A stretch of DNA of 13,441 nt from Chthoniobacterales bacterium (lineage in GTDB: Bacteria; Verrucomicrobiota; Verrucomicrobiia; Chthoniobacterales; UBA10450). Under the pieces are notes generated by a model. It was not told the origin of the DNA, made no database searches, and worked only from the letters and a program-made list of their open reading frames with translations. Positions within the stretch are counted from its first letter, which is position 1. Each line of letters begins with the position of its first letter. Where the stretch lies: contig JACCTI010000274.1 of assembly GCA_013812515.1 (NCBI GenBank), forward strand, positions 1 to 13,441. The letters are read 5' to 3'. Positions 1-7,291 of the stretch are shown in pieces. The position numbers were made by a program, and so were the translations under genes.

Positions 1-1960
1 TCCGATGGGTGCCGTTGATGCCGGGATCAACCAGATACATGACCTGGCCCTGGTCAGTGACGAGAAAGCGTTGCGCGGCCCCGCCGGAGGGATCGGGACG
101 AAACCAGGCGCGATAGCTGTTCTGGTCGCCGACGGATTGCGGCCCTCTCAGTTTTTCGCTGCCACCGAGCTGCGCGGTGTCGGCGCGAAGATCAGCGGGG
201 AAGTTGCGCGAAATCCTGTAGGCGATCTGTCCCGCGCTGTTGACGAGATACTCGGCGGGATCGAGGCCCTCGATGATTGGCTGCGGCCCGTCCGGTTGAT
301 TGATGAAGAGCCGGAAATCTTCCGGTGCAGGCTTCACCGGTTCCGTAAAGGGCGAAAGGGAGGCGGCAGGGACAATCGCTCCTTCTTTCACCGGCTCGAA
401 CGTTGTCGCCGGCACGTAGACAGTCGACGCGTTGTTGAGCGTCAAAAGAATCGGCCCGAGAACCAGCGCGGAAGCAAAGGCGCCGAGCAGGATTGCGATC
501 TGCTGATGTCGTGGCGTGGCTCCGACCAGAAATCCCGTCTTTAAATCCTGCGAGGTCGTGCCGCCATTGGAAGAAGCGATGCACACGATTCCGCCGATCG
601 AAAGCGCGGTCACGAAGTAGCTCGGTCCCGTCCAGCCGACGAGGAGAAAAACCAGACAGGTGAGAAGAAGCGTGGCCACCGTCATGCCGGAAATCGGGTT
701 CGAGGTCGAGCCGATCTCTCCCGTCAGGCGGGAGGAGACGGTGACAAAAAGAAAACCGAAAGCCACGATCAGGAATGCACCGAAGATGTTCCATTGCAAG
801 TGCAGTTGCGGGACGGCCATGATGACGGCGATAATCGCGAGACATCCGCAGATCACGATTTTCATGGAGAGATCCTGATCGGTTCGCGGTGCGCGTTCGC
901 CGGCTCCATGGCTGCCGCGCAAATCGCGCAGTCCGCCTTTCAAGCCATGCAAAATGGTTGGCAACGAGCGGAATAAGCTGATGATGCCGCCGGCCGCGAC
1001 CGCCCCCGCGCCGATATACAAGACGTAGGCGCCGCGAATGTCGTTCGGGCCCATCTCACTGATCGGCATCGTTCCCGGCGGCACAATTCCAACCACCCTG
1101 TCGCCGAAAAATTTGATTGCCGGAACCAGAACGAGATAGGCGAGCACGCCACCGGCGCACATGATCGAGGCGATCCGCGGCCCGATGATGTAGCCAACAC
1201 CGAGGAGTGCCGGCTCGATCGTGGCTGAAATCGAGCCCGCTTTTAAGGGAGCGCCGAAGATTTTCTCCGGATCACTCTTCCACGTTTTGAACGCGCCCAT
1301 CGCGGCTTGATAAAGGAAACCGATGCCGAACCCGGCGAAGATGATTTTCCCGCCGCTCGCCGTCTTTTCGTCCGCGGCGTCCGTCTCCTTCCGTTCTTCT
1401 GCCGGTGCCGCGGCCGCTTTTAAGACCTCCGCGCAAGCCGTGCCCTCCGGATATTTGAGAATACCGTGCTGATCGACAATCAATGCCCGCCGCAGCGGAA
1501 TCATCATCAGGATTCCCAGCAGCCCGCCGAGCGTCGCCACCAGCATGACGCGCGTGATCTCCAGATCGAACCCAAGGATCATGATCGCCGGCATGGTCAC
1601 CCCCAGGCCGAAGGCAATCGATTCGCCAGCCGAACCGGCCGTCTGCACGATGTTGTTTTCCAGGATGGTTGCGTCTCGCATTCCCATCTTCGAAAACAGC
1701 CGGAAGAGCGTGATTGAAATCACCGCAACCGGAATGGAGGCGCTCACCGTCAATCCGACTTTCAGGACAAGGTAGAGCGATGAAGCGCCGAAAATCATCC
1801 CGAGCAACGCCCCGATAATCAGGGTGCGGAGAGTCAGCTCCCGCATGCGCGTTGATGCCGGGATGTAGGGGCGAAATGAAGCTGCCAGCGGATTAGTCGG
1901 CTTAGTTCCGACAATGTCCGGGTACTCGTTAGGGGGATCGCCGGACGTACTGTGAGCCAT
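1..1960 (-). CDS. OPT family oligopeptide (or metal-chelate) transporter, C-terminus outside the window
   Basis: This frame is open from the ATG at 1960 to the left edge: 653 codons with no stop, and an in-frame TGA just upstream of the ATG fixes it as the first ATG. It is a polytopic inner-membrane protein of the OPT superfamily, whose members import oligopeptides or metal chelates by proton symport. Family hallmarks read directly are KYPEGTACAEVL near residue 170, GEIGSTSNPISGMT near 415-430, and a TTSQDLKTGFLVGATP run near 465-480. These match the bacterial TIGR00733-like branch. Hydrophobic helices fill residues of about 37-500. Residues of about 510-653 are mostly polar, probably an extracytoplasmic insert before the last helices, which would lie beyond the edge. 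No clear ribosome binding site precedes the start. The substrate cannot be told from sequence. Confidence 0.93.
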   Translation of the reverse strand, partial: MAHSTSGDPPNEYPDIVGTKPTNPLAASFRPYIPASTRMRELTLRTLIIGALLGMIFGASSLYLVLKVGLTVSASIPVAVISITLFRLFSKMGMRDATILENNIVQTAGSAGESIAFGLGVTMPAIMILGFDLEITRVMLVATLGGLLGILMMIPLRRALIVDQHGILKYPEGTACAEVLKAAAAPAEERKETDAADEKTASGGKIIFAGFGIGFLYQAAMGAFKTWKSDPEKIFGAPLKAGSISATIEPALLGVGYIIGPRIASIMCAGGVLAYLVLVPAIKFFGDRVVGIVPPGTMPISEMGPNDIRGAYVLYIGAGAVAAGGIISLFRSLPTILHGLKGGLRDLRGSHGAGERAPRTDQDLSMKIVICGCLAIIAVIMAVPQLHLQWNIFGAFLIVAFGFLFVTVSSRLTGEIGSTSNPISGMTVATLLLTCLVFLLVGWTGPSYFVTALSIGGIVCIASSNGGTTSQDLKTGFLVGATPRHQQIAILLGAFASALVLGPILLTLNNASTVYVPATTFEPVKEGAIVPAASLSPFTEPVKPAPEDFRLFINQPDGPQPIIEGLDPAEYLVNSAGQIAYRISRNFPADLRADTAQLGGSEKLRGPQSVGDQNSYRAWFRPDPSGGAAQRFLVTDQGQVMYLVDPGINGTHR

Positions 1961-2157
1961 ACAGCTTAAATTCGGATATCAGGGTAAACCCGCGCGCCCG
2001 GCATCCGGAGCCGCGCGGGAATGACCGAGCGGCAAGGTTTCGGCCGCGTGAAAGATCTGGCCGTGCAGAGACGACGGTGCTTGCGCCCGACGAGACTACA
2101 CGCCCGGCCATCGCAGTTTTTAGATTGGGCGCCATTTGGCGCGTGCGATTCGACAGC

Positions 2158-2235
2158 TTACCACAGGCCAAGCAGCTTTAGCACAATGACGATAACGACG
2201 ATGACTCCGATGATGTAGAAGATGTTTCTGTTCAT
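2158..2235 (-). CDS. putative 25-residue single-helix membrane microprotein
   Basis: A complete ATG-to-TAA frame encodes 25 residues. It begins MNRNIFYIIG, continues with an almost unbroken run of Val and Ile, and ends KLLGLW. The layout is a short Asn/Arg N-terminus, one hydrophobic segment of about 17 residues, a Lys, and a short C-terminus, as expected for a single transmembrane helix. Tiny membrane ORFs of this pattern are common in Gram-negative genomes, but I know of no assigned function. It sits between msrA and the OPT gene on the same strand, 88 bp past the msrA stop and 197 bp before the OPT start. No good Shine-Dalgarno site is visible. A caution is that the Val/Ile run comes from repeated ATC and GTC codons, and GTC-type simple repeats occur elsewhere here, so chance cannot be excluded. 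Confidence 0.5.
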   Translation of the reverse strand: MNRNIFYIIGVIVVIVIVLKLLGLW

Positions 2236-2249
2236 AGCGGAAGCTGCTT
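2170..2249. repeat. 9-bp perfect inverted repeat bracketing the 25-residue ORF
   Basis: AAGCAGCTT at 2170-2178 is the exact reverse complement of AAGCTGCTT at 2241-2249. In the minus-strand transcript one arm lies 5 nt before the ATG of the tiny ORF, and the other lies in its Lys-Leu-Leu codons near the end. Pairing would enclose almost the whole ORF and cover the ribosome-binding area. Function is inferred only; 9-bp matches at this distance can arise by chance. Confidence 0.35.
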
Positions 2250-2323
2250 AACAGCGTAGCGCAGCCATGACCAGATGTTTCTCATTCCTTTTTTTAAGGG
2301 AGGCGACCACTGATCGCGCGTGC

Positions 2324-2935
2324 CTACGGTTTCGCTTCCTTCCCCCAGATCTTTTGCAGAAAACCGACCCGACCTGAGCCGACGTGATACGCCTCGTAAG
2401 CGGCCGTGTTCTTGAGGTAGTACTTCTGGTGATAATCTTCCGCCGGATAGAAGGACATCGCGGCCAGGATTTCGGTTGCGATTGGCTTTTGGAATTTGCC
2501 GGATTTGCCGAGCGTTTCCTTCGACGCTTCCGCGGCTTTCTTCTCCTCGTCGTTGCCGTAATAAATTGCCGCCTGATAACTTAAGCCGAGATCCGCGAAC
2601 TGTCCGTTTCCCTGCGTCGGATTGATGTTCCGCCAGAAAATATCGAGCAGCTGATCGTACGAAATTTGCGCCGGATCGTACGTGACCTGGATGGCTTCGC
2701 GATGCTGCGTCTTATGGCCGGAAACAGCGCTGTAGTTCGCATCAGTTTCTTTCCCGCCGGTGTAACCGACCACCGTTTTCACGACACCTTTGGCATGATC
2801 GAACGGCGGCTGCATGCACCAAAAACATCCACCCGCGAAGATCACGGTTTTGGCAGGCGACGCGGGTTCCTGCGCGGAAGCGAACGGAACCGTCAGGGCA
2901 AGAAGGGCGAAAGCGAGAAGTGAAAATCTGGACAT
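2324..2935 (-). CDS. msrA: exported peptide-methionine (S)-S-oxide reductase MsrA
   Basis: This 203-residue enzyme reduces methionine-S-sulfoxide in oxidised proteins. The chosen ATG at 2935 begins a textbook signal peptide (MSRFSLLAFALLALTVPFASA, then QEPASP), so the mature enzyme should be periplasmic. There is no lipobox Cys. A TTG 13 codons upstream (2974) would extend the frame but spoil the signal sequence. The catalytic motif GCFWC is at residues 36-40, with Cys37 as nucleophile and Cys40 as the only candidate resolving Cys, because the C-terminus has none. YTGG (58-61), the Glu of HRE (80), NPTQGNGQ (105-112) and AEDYHQKYY (166-174) also match the family. The residue after GCFWC-x, usually Glu, is Gln42. 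The gene is divergent from trmB across 94 bp. Confidence 0.97.
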   Translation of the reverse strand: MSRFSLLAFALLALTVPFASAQEPASPAKTVIFAGGCFWCMQPPFDHAKGVVKTVVGYTGGKETDANYSAVSGHKTQHREAIQVTYDPAQISYDQLLDIFWRNINPTQGNGQFADLGLSYQAAIYYGNDEEKKAAEASKETLGKSGKFQKPIATEILAAMSFYPAEDYHQKYYLKNTAAYEAYHVGSGRVGFLQKIWGKEAKP

Positions 2936-3029
2936 ATGTGGATTGGAGATGTGCGTGCCGGGAATATTCCGCAAGAGATTATTCGACCCGCCGTTTCAAT
3001 TCGTTGCCTCATTTTCCATTGATTGAACG

Positions 3030-3656
3030 GTGCCTGCGCTGATGAGGAGGAATTTGAGAACCTTTCCAGACGCGGAGTTCAAACCCGCGAGCCTGGTCGC
3101 GCCGCTGGAACTCGAAAAAGCGTTCAACAGAACCGCTCCGCTCGAGTTCGACCTCGGCTGCGGCGATGGAAGCTTTCTCACCGCTCTCGCCGCAGCGCAT
3201 CCGGAGCGCGATTTTCTCGGCGTCGAAAAAATGCCCGGCCGCGTCCGGACCGCCTGCCGCAGAATCGGTGATCGTCAGCTAAGCAACGCGCGCGTGTTGC
3301 AATTGGAGATTTCGCATGCGGTGCATCTGCTGCCGCGCAGATCGATTGATGCGTTTTACCTCCTGTTTCCCGATCCCTGGCCGAAGCGGCGTCATCACAG
3401 CCGGCGCATTGTGACCGCGGATTTCCTGCGGGCGATCGCCCGCGCGCTGAAACCCGATGGCCTCGTTCGGATAAAAACCGATCAGATGGATTACTTCGTT
3501 GCCATCCAGAAAAGTTTGCGCGAAGCGCCCCAACTAAGCGCAAATTTGGAAGACGAAGAACCTGATCTGCCGAAGACGACGTTCGAAAAACGATTCCTTG
3601 CAAGCGGTGCATCGATTTACTGGCTCGAGCTTCGGAAAGCCGGACCGAATCGCTGA
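3030..3656 (+). CDS. trmB: tRNA (guanine-N7-)-methyltransferase TrmB
   Basis: TrmB is a cytoplasmic SAM-dependent enzyme that makes m7G at position 46 of tRNA variable loops. The SAM-binding motif I DLGCGDGSFL is at residues 41-50, the acidic GVEK loop at 64-67, and the family signature FPDPWPKRRHHSRR at 113-126. KTD at 149-151 and TTFEKRF at 183-189 are further TrmB landmarks. At 208 residues it is slightly shorter than the 239-residue E. coli enzyme, mainly at the N-terminus. The frame opens with GTG at 3030. An ATG four codons later (3042) is equally possible, and neither has a Shine-Dalgarno site, although an AGGAGG lies just inside the coding region at 3045-3050. The gene runs convergently into comEC. 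Confidence 0.97.
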   Translation: MPALMRRNLRTFPDAEFKPASLVAPLELEKAFNRTAPLEFDLGCGDGSFLTALAAAHPERDFLGVEKMPGRVRTACRRIGDRQLSNARVLQLEISHAVHLLPRRSIDAFYLLFPDPWPKRRHHSRRIVTADFLRAIARALKPDGLVRIKTDQMDYFVAIQKSLREAPQLSANLEDEEPDLPKTTFEKRFLASGASIYWLELRKAGPNR

Positions 3657-3702
3657 TTCTCTCGCGTGTCGCCGCCAGGCTAGATGTCGCGAGAGATCGG
3701 GG

Positions 3703-3725
3703 AGCGCACGCTTAAAGCGTGCGCT
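3703..3725. repeat. 11-bp perfect palindrome between convergent trmB and comEC
   Basis: AGCGCACGCTT at 3703-3713 pairs perfectly with AAGCGTGCGCT at 3715-3725, leaving a single base between the arms. It lies in the 77-bp gap between the two convergent stop codons and could stop transcription from both sides. No U-tract follows it on the plus strand, so it may instead be a dispersed REP-like palindrome. The short spacer means the hairpin loop would consume a few stem bases. Confidence 0.7.
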
Positions 3726-3733
3726 ACCTAGCT

Positions 3734-6043
3734 TCACTTCGCCGGATTGCGAAACGTTTCCGGCTGGAGAAACGGCTTGACCTCCCAATGATCCTGAAAG
3801 AAACGGAGCGTCACGGCGCCGGTTCTATCCTGGCGGAAGAGTTTGATCTGGCGAGCGCTGACGACCTCTTCCCATTCGTGTTTCACGCTCTCGTTCTGGG
3901 GGAACGCCACCGATGAAGCGACAATGGCGGCCGGTTGAGCGCGCTCCAGCAATTCCAACGAACCCGAGACGCCGGAGTGATGCTGGCCTTTGATCAGAAT
4001 GTCACTGCGAAGGTCTGCGTCGCCTGCGAGGAGAAGGCGCTCCGTCGCTTCGCCGCTGTCGGACAACAACAGCACGCGCCAGCGTCCAGCAATCGTCAGT
4101 TGCACGACCAGCGCCTGGTCGTCGGCGTTTGAGGCTTGATACTCAGCGGGCGGGAACAGCACGCGAGCCACCACATCTTTGCCGATCTTCCAGTGATCGC
4201 CTGCGCCGCAGAACCTCCGCGCGAAATGCATCTCTGCGAGGTGCGCGATGAGTTCCTTGTGCACGCGGGACCGATCAGGCGCTGCGGTGTCGAGCAGCGC
4301 GAGGGGATGAAACGCGCGCATCATTGCGACGGTCGCGCCGATGTGCGCCGCATCGCCGTGTGAGAGGACGATCCCGTCAAGTCCATTGATGCCGCGCGAG
4401 CGAAGATACGGTCGCACGACACGTTTGAAATCGCGCGCAGGTCCCGCATCAAAAAGCCAGTCGCTTCGGCCTGTGCGCAAGTGCACGGCCGCGCCAGTCC
4501 CGGCGTCAAGCACAGTAATCTCAGCCAGTGCTCCTGTCGGCCAATGCGGAAGCGCGAGGTAGAAATGACCGCCCGGAGCGCGAGCAAAAAGCCCAACGGC
4601 CCACAGAATCGCCGCGGCCAGGCTCCAGTTCGCGTTGTTGAAAATAACCGCGAGCCAAGGCGCGAAGGAAATCACCAGCAGTGACATGAGTCCCACAGCC
4701 AGAACAAAGAACGCGATCGGAACGACCACGAGATTCGCAAGCAGCGACACCGGAGTGACCAGGTAAAAGTAGGGCAGAATGAGTGGCAACGAGCCGATCC
4801 AAGCGGCGAGCGATACGGAAGAACCCTTGGCGATCGCGCTCCAAATCCATTGCCACGATCGTTGCCTGCGACTGAGCAGACTCTGCGGCAGAAACGGATC
4901 AGGCTCGCACCATCTCACGAGCACTCCGTAGAGCGGCTCCGCGAGCACGATGATCGCAATCACGACGGCGAAGGAGAGCTGAAAGCCAGTCGAGAAAAGC
5001 TGGTTCGTGTCCCAGCACAAGACGAGAACCGCCGCGGCGGCCACGCTGTTTGTGGCGAGCACCTTGCGATCTACGAAAAAACCGCCCAGCAGAACCGCCG
5101 CCATGAGCGCAGCCCGGATGCTGGAGGCGTTCAATCCGGTGACCGCCGCGTAGAAGAAGAGTGCCGGAATGATCAGCGCAATTGCCCATCGGCGCGGGAC
5201 GCGCGCGCCGCGCAGAATCATCCATAAGAGTTGCGCGAGGATCGCGACATTCAGTCCGGAGACGGCGAAGAGATGGAGCGTGCCCGTCTCTTGAAACTGT
5301 TCCTCGATCTCATCCGGAGTCTGATCGCGCACTCCAAGAACCATGCCGCTGATGAGGCCGTGCAGATCCGGCGAATCGTCAAGTCCGCGCGCGAGCGCCG
5401 CTTGCATCCATGCTCGGGAATCCAGCGCCGCCCGCATGATGCGACTCCCGCCGCCGCGTTTGAGGATTCTTCCGTTCTCTGGGTCGCGGACGAGCAACGC
5501 ATATCGGATGTCGCGCCGCGCGAGATACGCGCGCATGTCGAATTCACCAGGATTGCGGGGCCCCTCGACGCGCTGGACCACACCGAAGAGTTGAAGCTCG
5601 TCCCCGAACCGGACCTGATGGCGCCATCGGGCAGAGATCGTCGCGTGAGAAACGAGCGTCTGATCGTGCAGCGTTATTGAGTCGAACTGGAACAGGAACG
5701 AGGCTGTCCCGCGGGCTGACACGTTCGGTTCGCTCACAACCACGCCCGTCGCGGTGACCGCCTGTGGCATCTCTCCGAGTTCCTGCGCGAGGCGAAGTCC
5801 GGGGGAGTTCGTTTGCCGCAGACTGTGCAAATAGAAGAAGCAGGCGAGGACGAATGCGCAAGTCGCAAGTGAGCTCTTGCGGACGAAGGCAAGGGGCGCC
5901 GACAGGCCCAGCGCAACGAGACCGGTGCTCGGATGCGGTGTGGCCTCGGCGATGAGAATACCGAAGAGCGCAGCCAGGGCGAGGCCAACGAACGGTTGGC
6001 GAGGCCAGATTGCGCTGAGCTTCGTGTCTTCTTTTGAGTTCAT
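3734..6043 (-). CDS. comEC: ComEC/Rec2-family DNA uptake (competence) channel protein
   Basis: This 769-residue polytopic membrane protein is counted from the ATG at 6043. It is the inner-membrane channel that carries single-stranded DNA into the cytoplasm during natural transformation. N-terminal helices and a soluble OB-like region (DUF4131 type) fill residues of about 15-190. The competence core follows, with GLISGMVLGVRDQTP near 233 and HLFAVSGLN near 265, then many helices to about 500. A C-terminal metallo-beta-lactamase-like domain covers about 505-745. That domain is altered: the usual GQGDA stretch reads GTGAA (about 514), and the HxDxDH motif reads HGDAAH (about 562), losing one Asp, although the later GQHHSG is kept. 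The frame extends 57 codons further upstream to a GTG at 6214, but that stretch is repeat-derived and Arg-rich, so the ATG is preferred. No other competence gene is in the window. Confidence 0.95.
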   Translation of the reverse strand: MNSKEDTKLSAIWPRQPFVGLALAALFGILIAEATPHPSTGLVALGLSAPLAFVRKSSLATCAFVLACFFYLHSLRQTNSPGLRLAQELGEMPQAVTATGVVVSEPNVSARGTASFLFQFDSITLHDQTLVSHATISARWRHQVRFGDELQLFGVVQRVEGPRNPGEFDMRAYLARRDIRYALLVRDPENGRILKRGGGSRIMRAALDSRAWMQAALARGLDDSPDLHGLISGMVLGVRDQTPDEIEEQFQETGTLHLFAVSGLNVAILAQLLWMILRGARVPRRWAIALIIPALFFYAAVTGLNASSIRAALMAAVLLGGFFVDRKVLATNSVAAAAVLVLCWDTNQLFSTGFQLSFAVVIAIIVLAEPLYGVLVRWCEPDPFLPQSLLSRRQRSWQWIWSAIAKGSSVSLAAWIGSLPLILPYFYLVTPVSLLANLVVVPIAFFVLAVGLMSLLVISFAPWLAVIFNNANWSLAAAILWAVGLFARAPGGHFYLALPHWPTGALAEITVLDAGTGAAVHLRTGRSDWLFDAGPARDFKRVVRPYLRSRGINGLDGIVLSHGDAAHIGATVAMMRAFHPLALLDTAAPDRSRVHKELIAHLAEMHFARRFCGAGDHWKIGKDVVARVLFPPAEYQASNADDQALVVQLTIAGRWRVLLLSDSGEATERLLLAGDADLRSDILIKGQHHSGVSGSLELLERAQPAAIVASSVAFPQNESVKHEWEEVVSARQIKLFRQDRTGAVTLRFFQDHWEVKPFLQPETFRNPAK

Positions 6044-6415
6044 TACTGCGCGGGCCGCTCGGATTCCGGGTTGCGCGCGCGTCTCGCACGCTGGTGGTGG
6101 CGTCACGCACCACGAACTTCCTCCGGCCGGATGAAAAGAAAAAGTTTGCGGCTCGCGAATGCTTTCGCGTCGCAGCACGCGAGACGCGCGCTCTACCCGA
6201 TTCCGGGCTACCACGAAGCGCTAATCACGATCGTTGAATCGCGCGGTCGTCAGCGCCTTTCGCCCGCGACAATCGCCACGTCCGCCATCACGGCGAAAGA
6301 TTTGATTCACCCAAACGACCTTATATGCTTCGCCCGAGTGCCGATTCCTTTTTCTAAAAAAAGCCGGAGGAATGTGGTCCAGGCGTCGGTAAACGGGCGC
6401 GAAGCGAGCGCTTCC
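6044..6415. other. divergent intergenic region between comEC and the hydrolase gene, with imperfect inverted repeat
   Basis: These 372 bases separate two divergent starts and should hold both promoters, but I see no well-spaced -35/-10 pair. Two inverted, imperfect copies of a short unit are present. GGATTCCGGGTTGCGCGCGC followed by GTCTCGC starts at 6061, and its diverged reverse complement lies at about 6170-6210 (CAGCACGCGAGACGCGCGC, then CCCGATTCCGGG). A small hairpin, CGCGAA-TGCT-TTCGCG, is at 6154-6169. Both neighbouring frames stay open into this region, but the peptides encoded are Arg-rich and repeat-derived. I read the region as noncoding. Confidence 0.6.
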
Positions 6416-7291
6416 ATGCGCGTCGGCTTGCGCCCGAGCTCGGATTGGCACAAGCGCAACTTTCTCACCAGCGTGCTGATTCCCTCGCTTTTTACAAAGC
6501 GCTCGGGGAAAGGCGGGCTGCCGCTCTTTCCGAAGGTGAAGCGGGGTGAAATCTGCATCACCTGGATTGGCCATGCCTCGTTTCTGTTGCAAACCAAGGA
6601 CGTCAATGTCCTGATCGACCCGAACTGGTCGATGTGGCTCAAGGTGATCAAACGCTTGAAGAAGCCGGGGTTTGATCTTTTTCACCTGCCCGAGATCGAT
6701 TTCGTGCTGGTCACGCACGCCCACTTCGATCATCTGGATCGACGCACGCTGCGGAAGATTGCCGCGGATCAGCCGATCGTGGTGCCGATTGGCGTCGGGA
6801 ACCTCGTGCAGGATCTCGGCTTCAACATTGTGCACGAGCTCGCTCATTATCAGCGCGTGGAGCTTGGTCCGCTCTGCGTTTCCTTGACGCCATGCCATCA
6901 TTGGGGAGCGCGGATGCTGCACGATTCGCATCGTGGGTTCGGCGGCTTCGTGATTGAAGTCGAGGGACGCTCGATTTTCCATTGCGGGGATAGCGCCTAC
7001 TTCGAGGGCTTCGCAGAAATCGGGAAGCGCTTTAAAATCGAGGTCGCGCTCCTCCCGATCGGCGCCTATGACCCGCCGAGCGGCCGCGAAGTTCACATGA
7101 ATCCGGAACAGGCAGTGCGGGCGTTCAGGGAATTGCGTGCAAAAACGCTCGTGCCGATGCATTACGGCAGTTTCCGTCTTGGCTACGAGCCGCTCGATGA
7201 GCCGCCCGCGCGCTTGTTGGTCTGCGCGCGTGAGCATGGTCTCGAGAAGAAGGTTCTGGTCATGACTGAAGGAACGCCGGTTGTGTTGTGA
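6416..7291 (+). CDS. NAPE-PLD/UlaG-like metallo-beta-lactamase-fold hydrolase
   Basis: This 291-residue zinc-type hydrolase is counted from the ATG at 6416. WIGHASFLLQ at 50-59 and IDPNW just after open the fold. The metal motif THAHFDHLD has His101, His103, Asp105 and His106. TPCHHWG, HCGDSAYF (His189, Asp192) and MHYGSF (His249) supply the remaining metal-ligand positions. The stretch KRFKIEVALLPIGAYDPP followed by HMNPEQAV closely resembles N-acyl-phosphatidylethanolamine phospholipase D relatives, so a phosphodiester or lipid substrate is possible but unproven. There is no signal peptide, so it is probably cytoplasmic. An in-frame GTG at 6374, three bases after a GGAGG, is an alternative start adding 14 residues; the frame remains open back to 6071. 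Its TGA overlaps the GTG start of the next gene, suggesting a coupled two-gene operon. Confidence 0.92.
   Translation: MRVGLRPSSDWHKRNFLTSVLIPSLFTKRSGKGGLPLFPKVKRGEICITWIGHASFLLQTKDVNVLIDPNWSMWLKVIKRLKKPGFDLFHLPEIDFVLVTHAHFDHLDRRTLRKIAADQPIVVPIGVGNLVQDLGFNIVHELAHYQRVELGPLCVSLTPCHHWGARMLHDSHRGFGGFVIEVEGRSIFHCGDSAYFEGFAEIGKRFKIEVALLPIGAYDPPSGREVHMNPEQAVRAFRELRAKTLVPMHYGSFRLGYEPLDEPPARLLVCAREHGLEKKVLVMTEGTPVVL

Noticed and set aside
192..845. 217-codon minus-strand frame inside the OPT gene
   Set aside because: It is out of frame with OPT family motifs that run continuously through the same DNA; composition is Arg/His-rich shadow.
1929..2171. 80-codon minus-strand frame overlapping the OPT start
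   Set aside because: It runs out of frame into the OPT coding region and has no hydrophobic or domain pattern.
6150..6215. tRNA-like look on the minus strand (GGTAGAGCGC-type stretch)
   Set aside because: No acceptor stem pairing, no TTCGAAT-type T-loop and no plausible anticodon arm could be laid out; the block fits the local inverted repeat.
6302..6327. TTGATT and TATATG as a promoter for the hydrolase gene
   Set aside because: The spacing is only 14 bases, shorter than a workable sigma-70 promoter, and neither box is a close match.
6372..6392. Six-codon ORF after GGAGG (ATG TGG ... TAA) as a leader peptide
   Set aside because: The GGAGG is only one base from the ATG, too close to act as its ribosome site, and no attenuator-like hairpins follow.
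6221..7237. 338-codon open frame antisense to the hydrolase gene
   Set aside because: It shows no recognisable domain or hydrophobic pattern and mirrors codons of a clearly real hydrolase. Long antisense frames are common in high-GC DNA.
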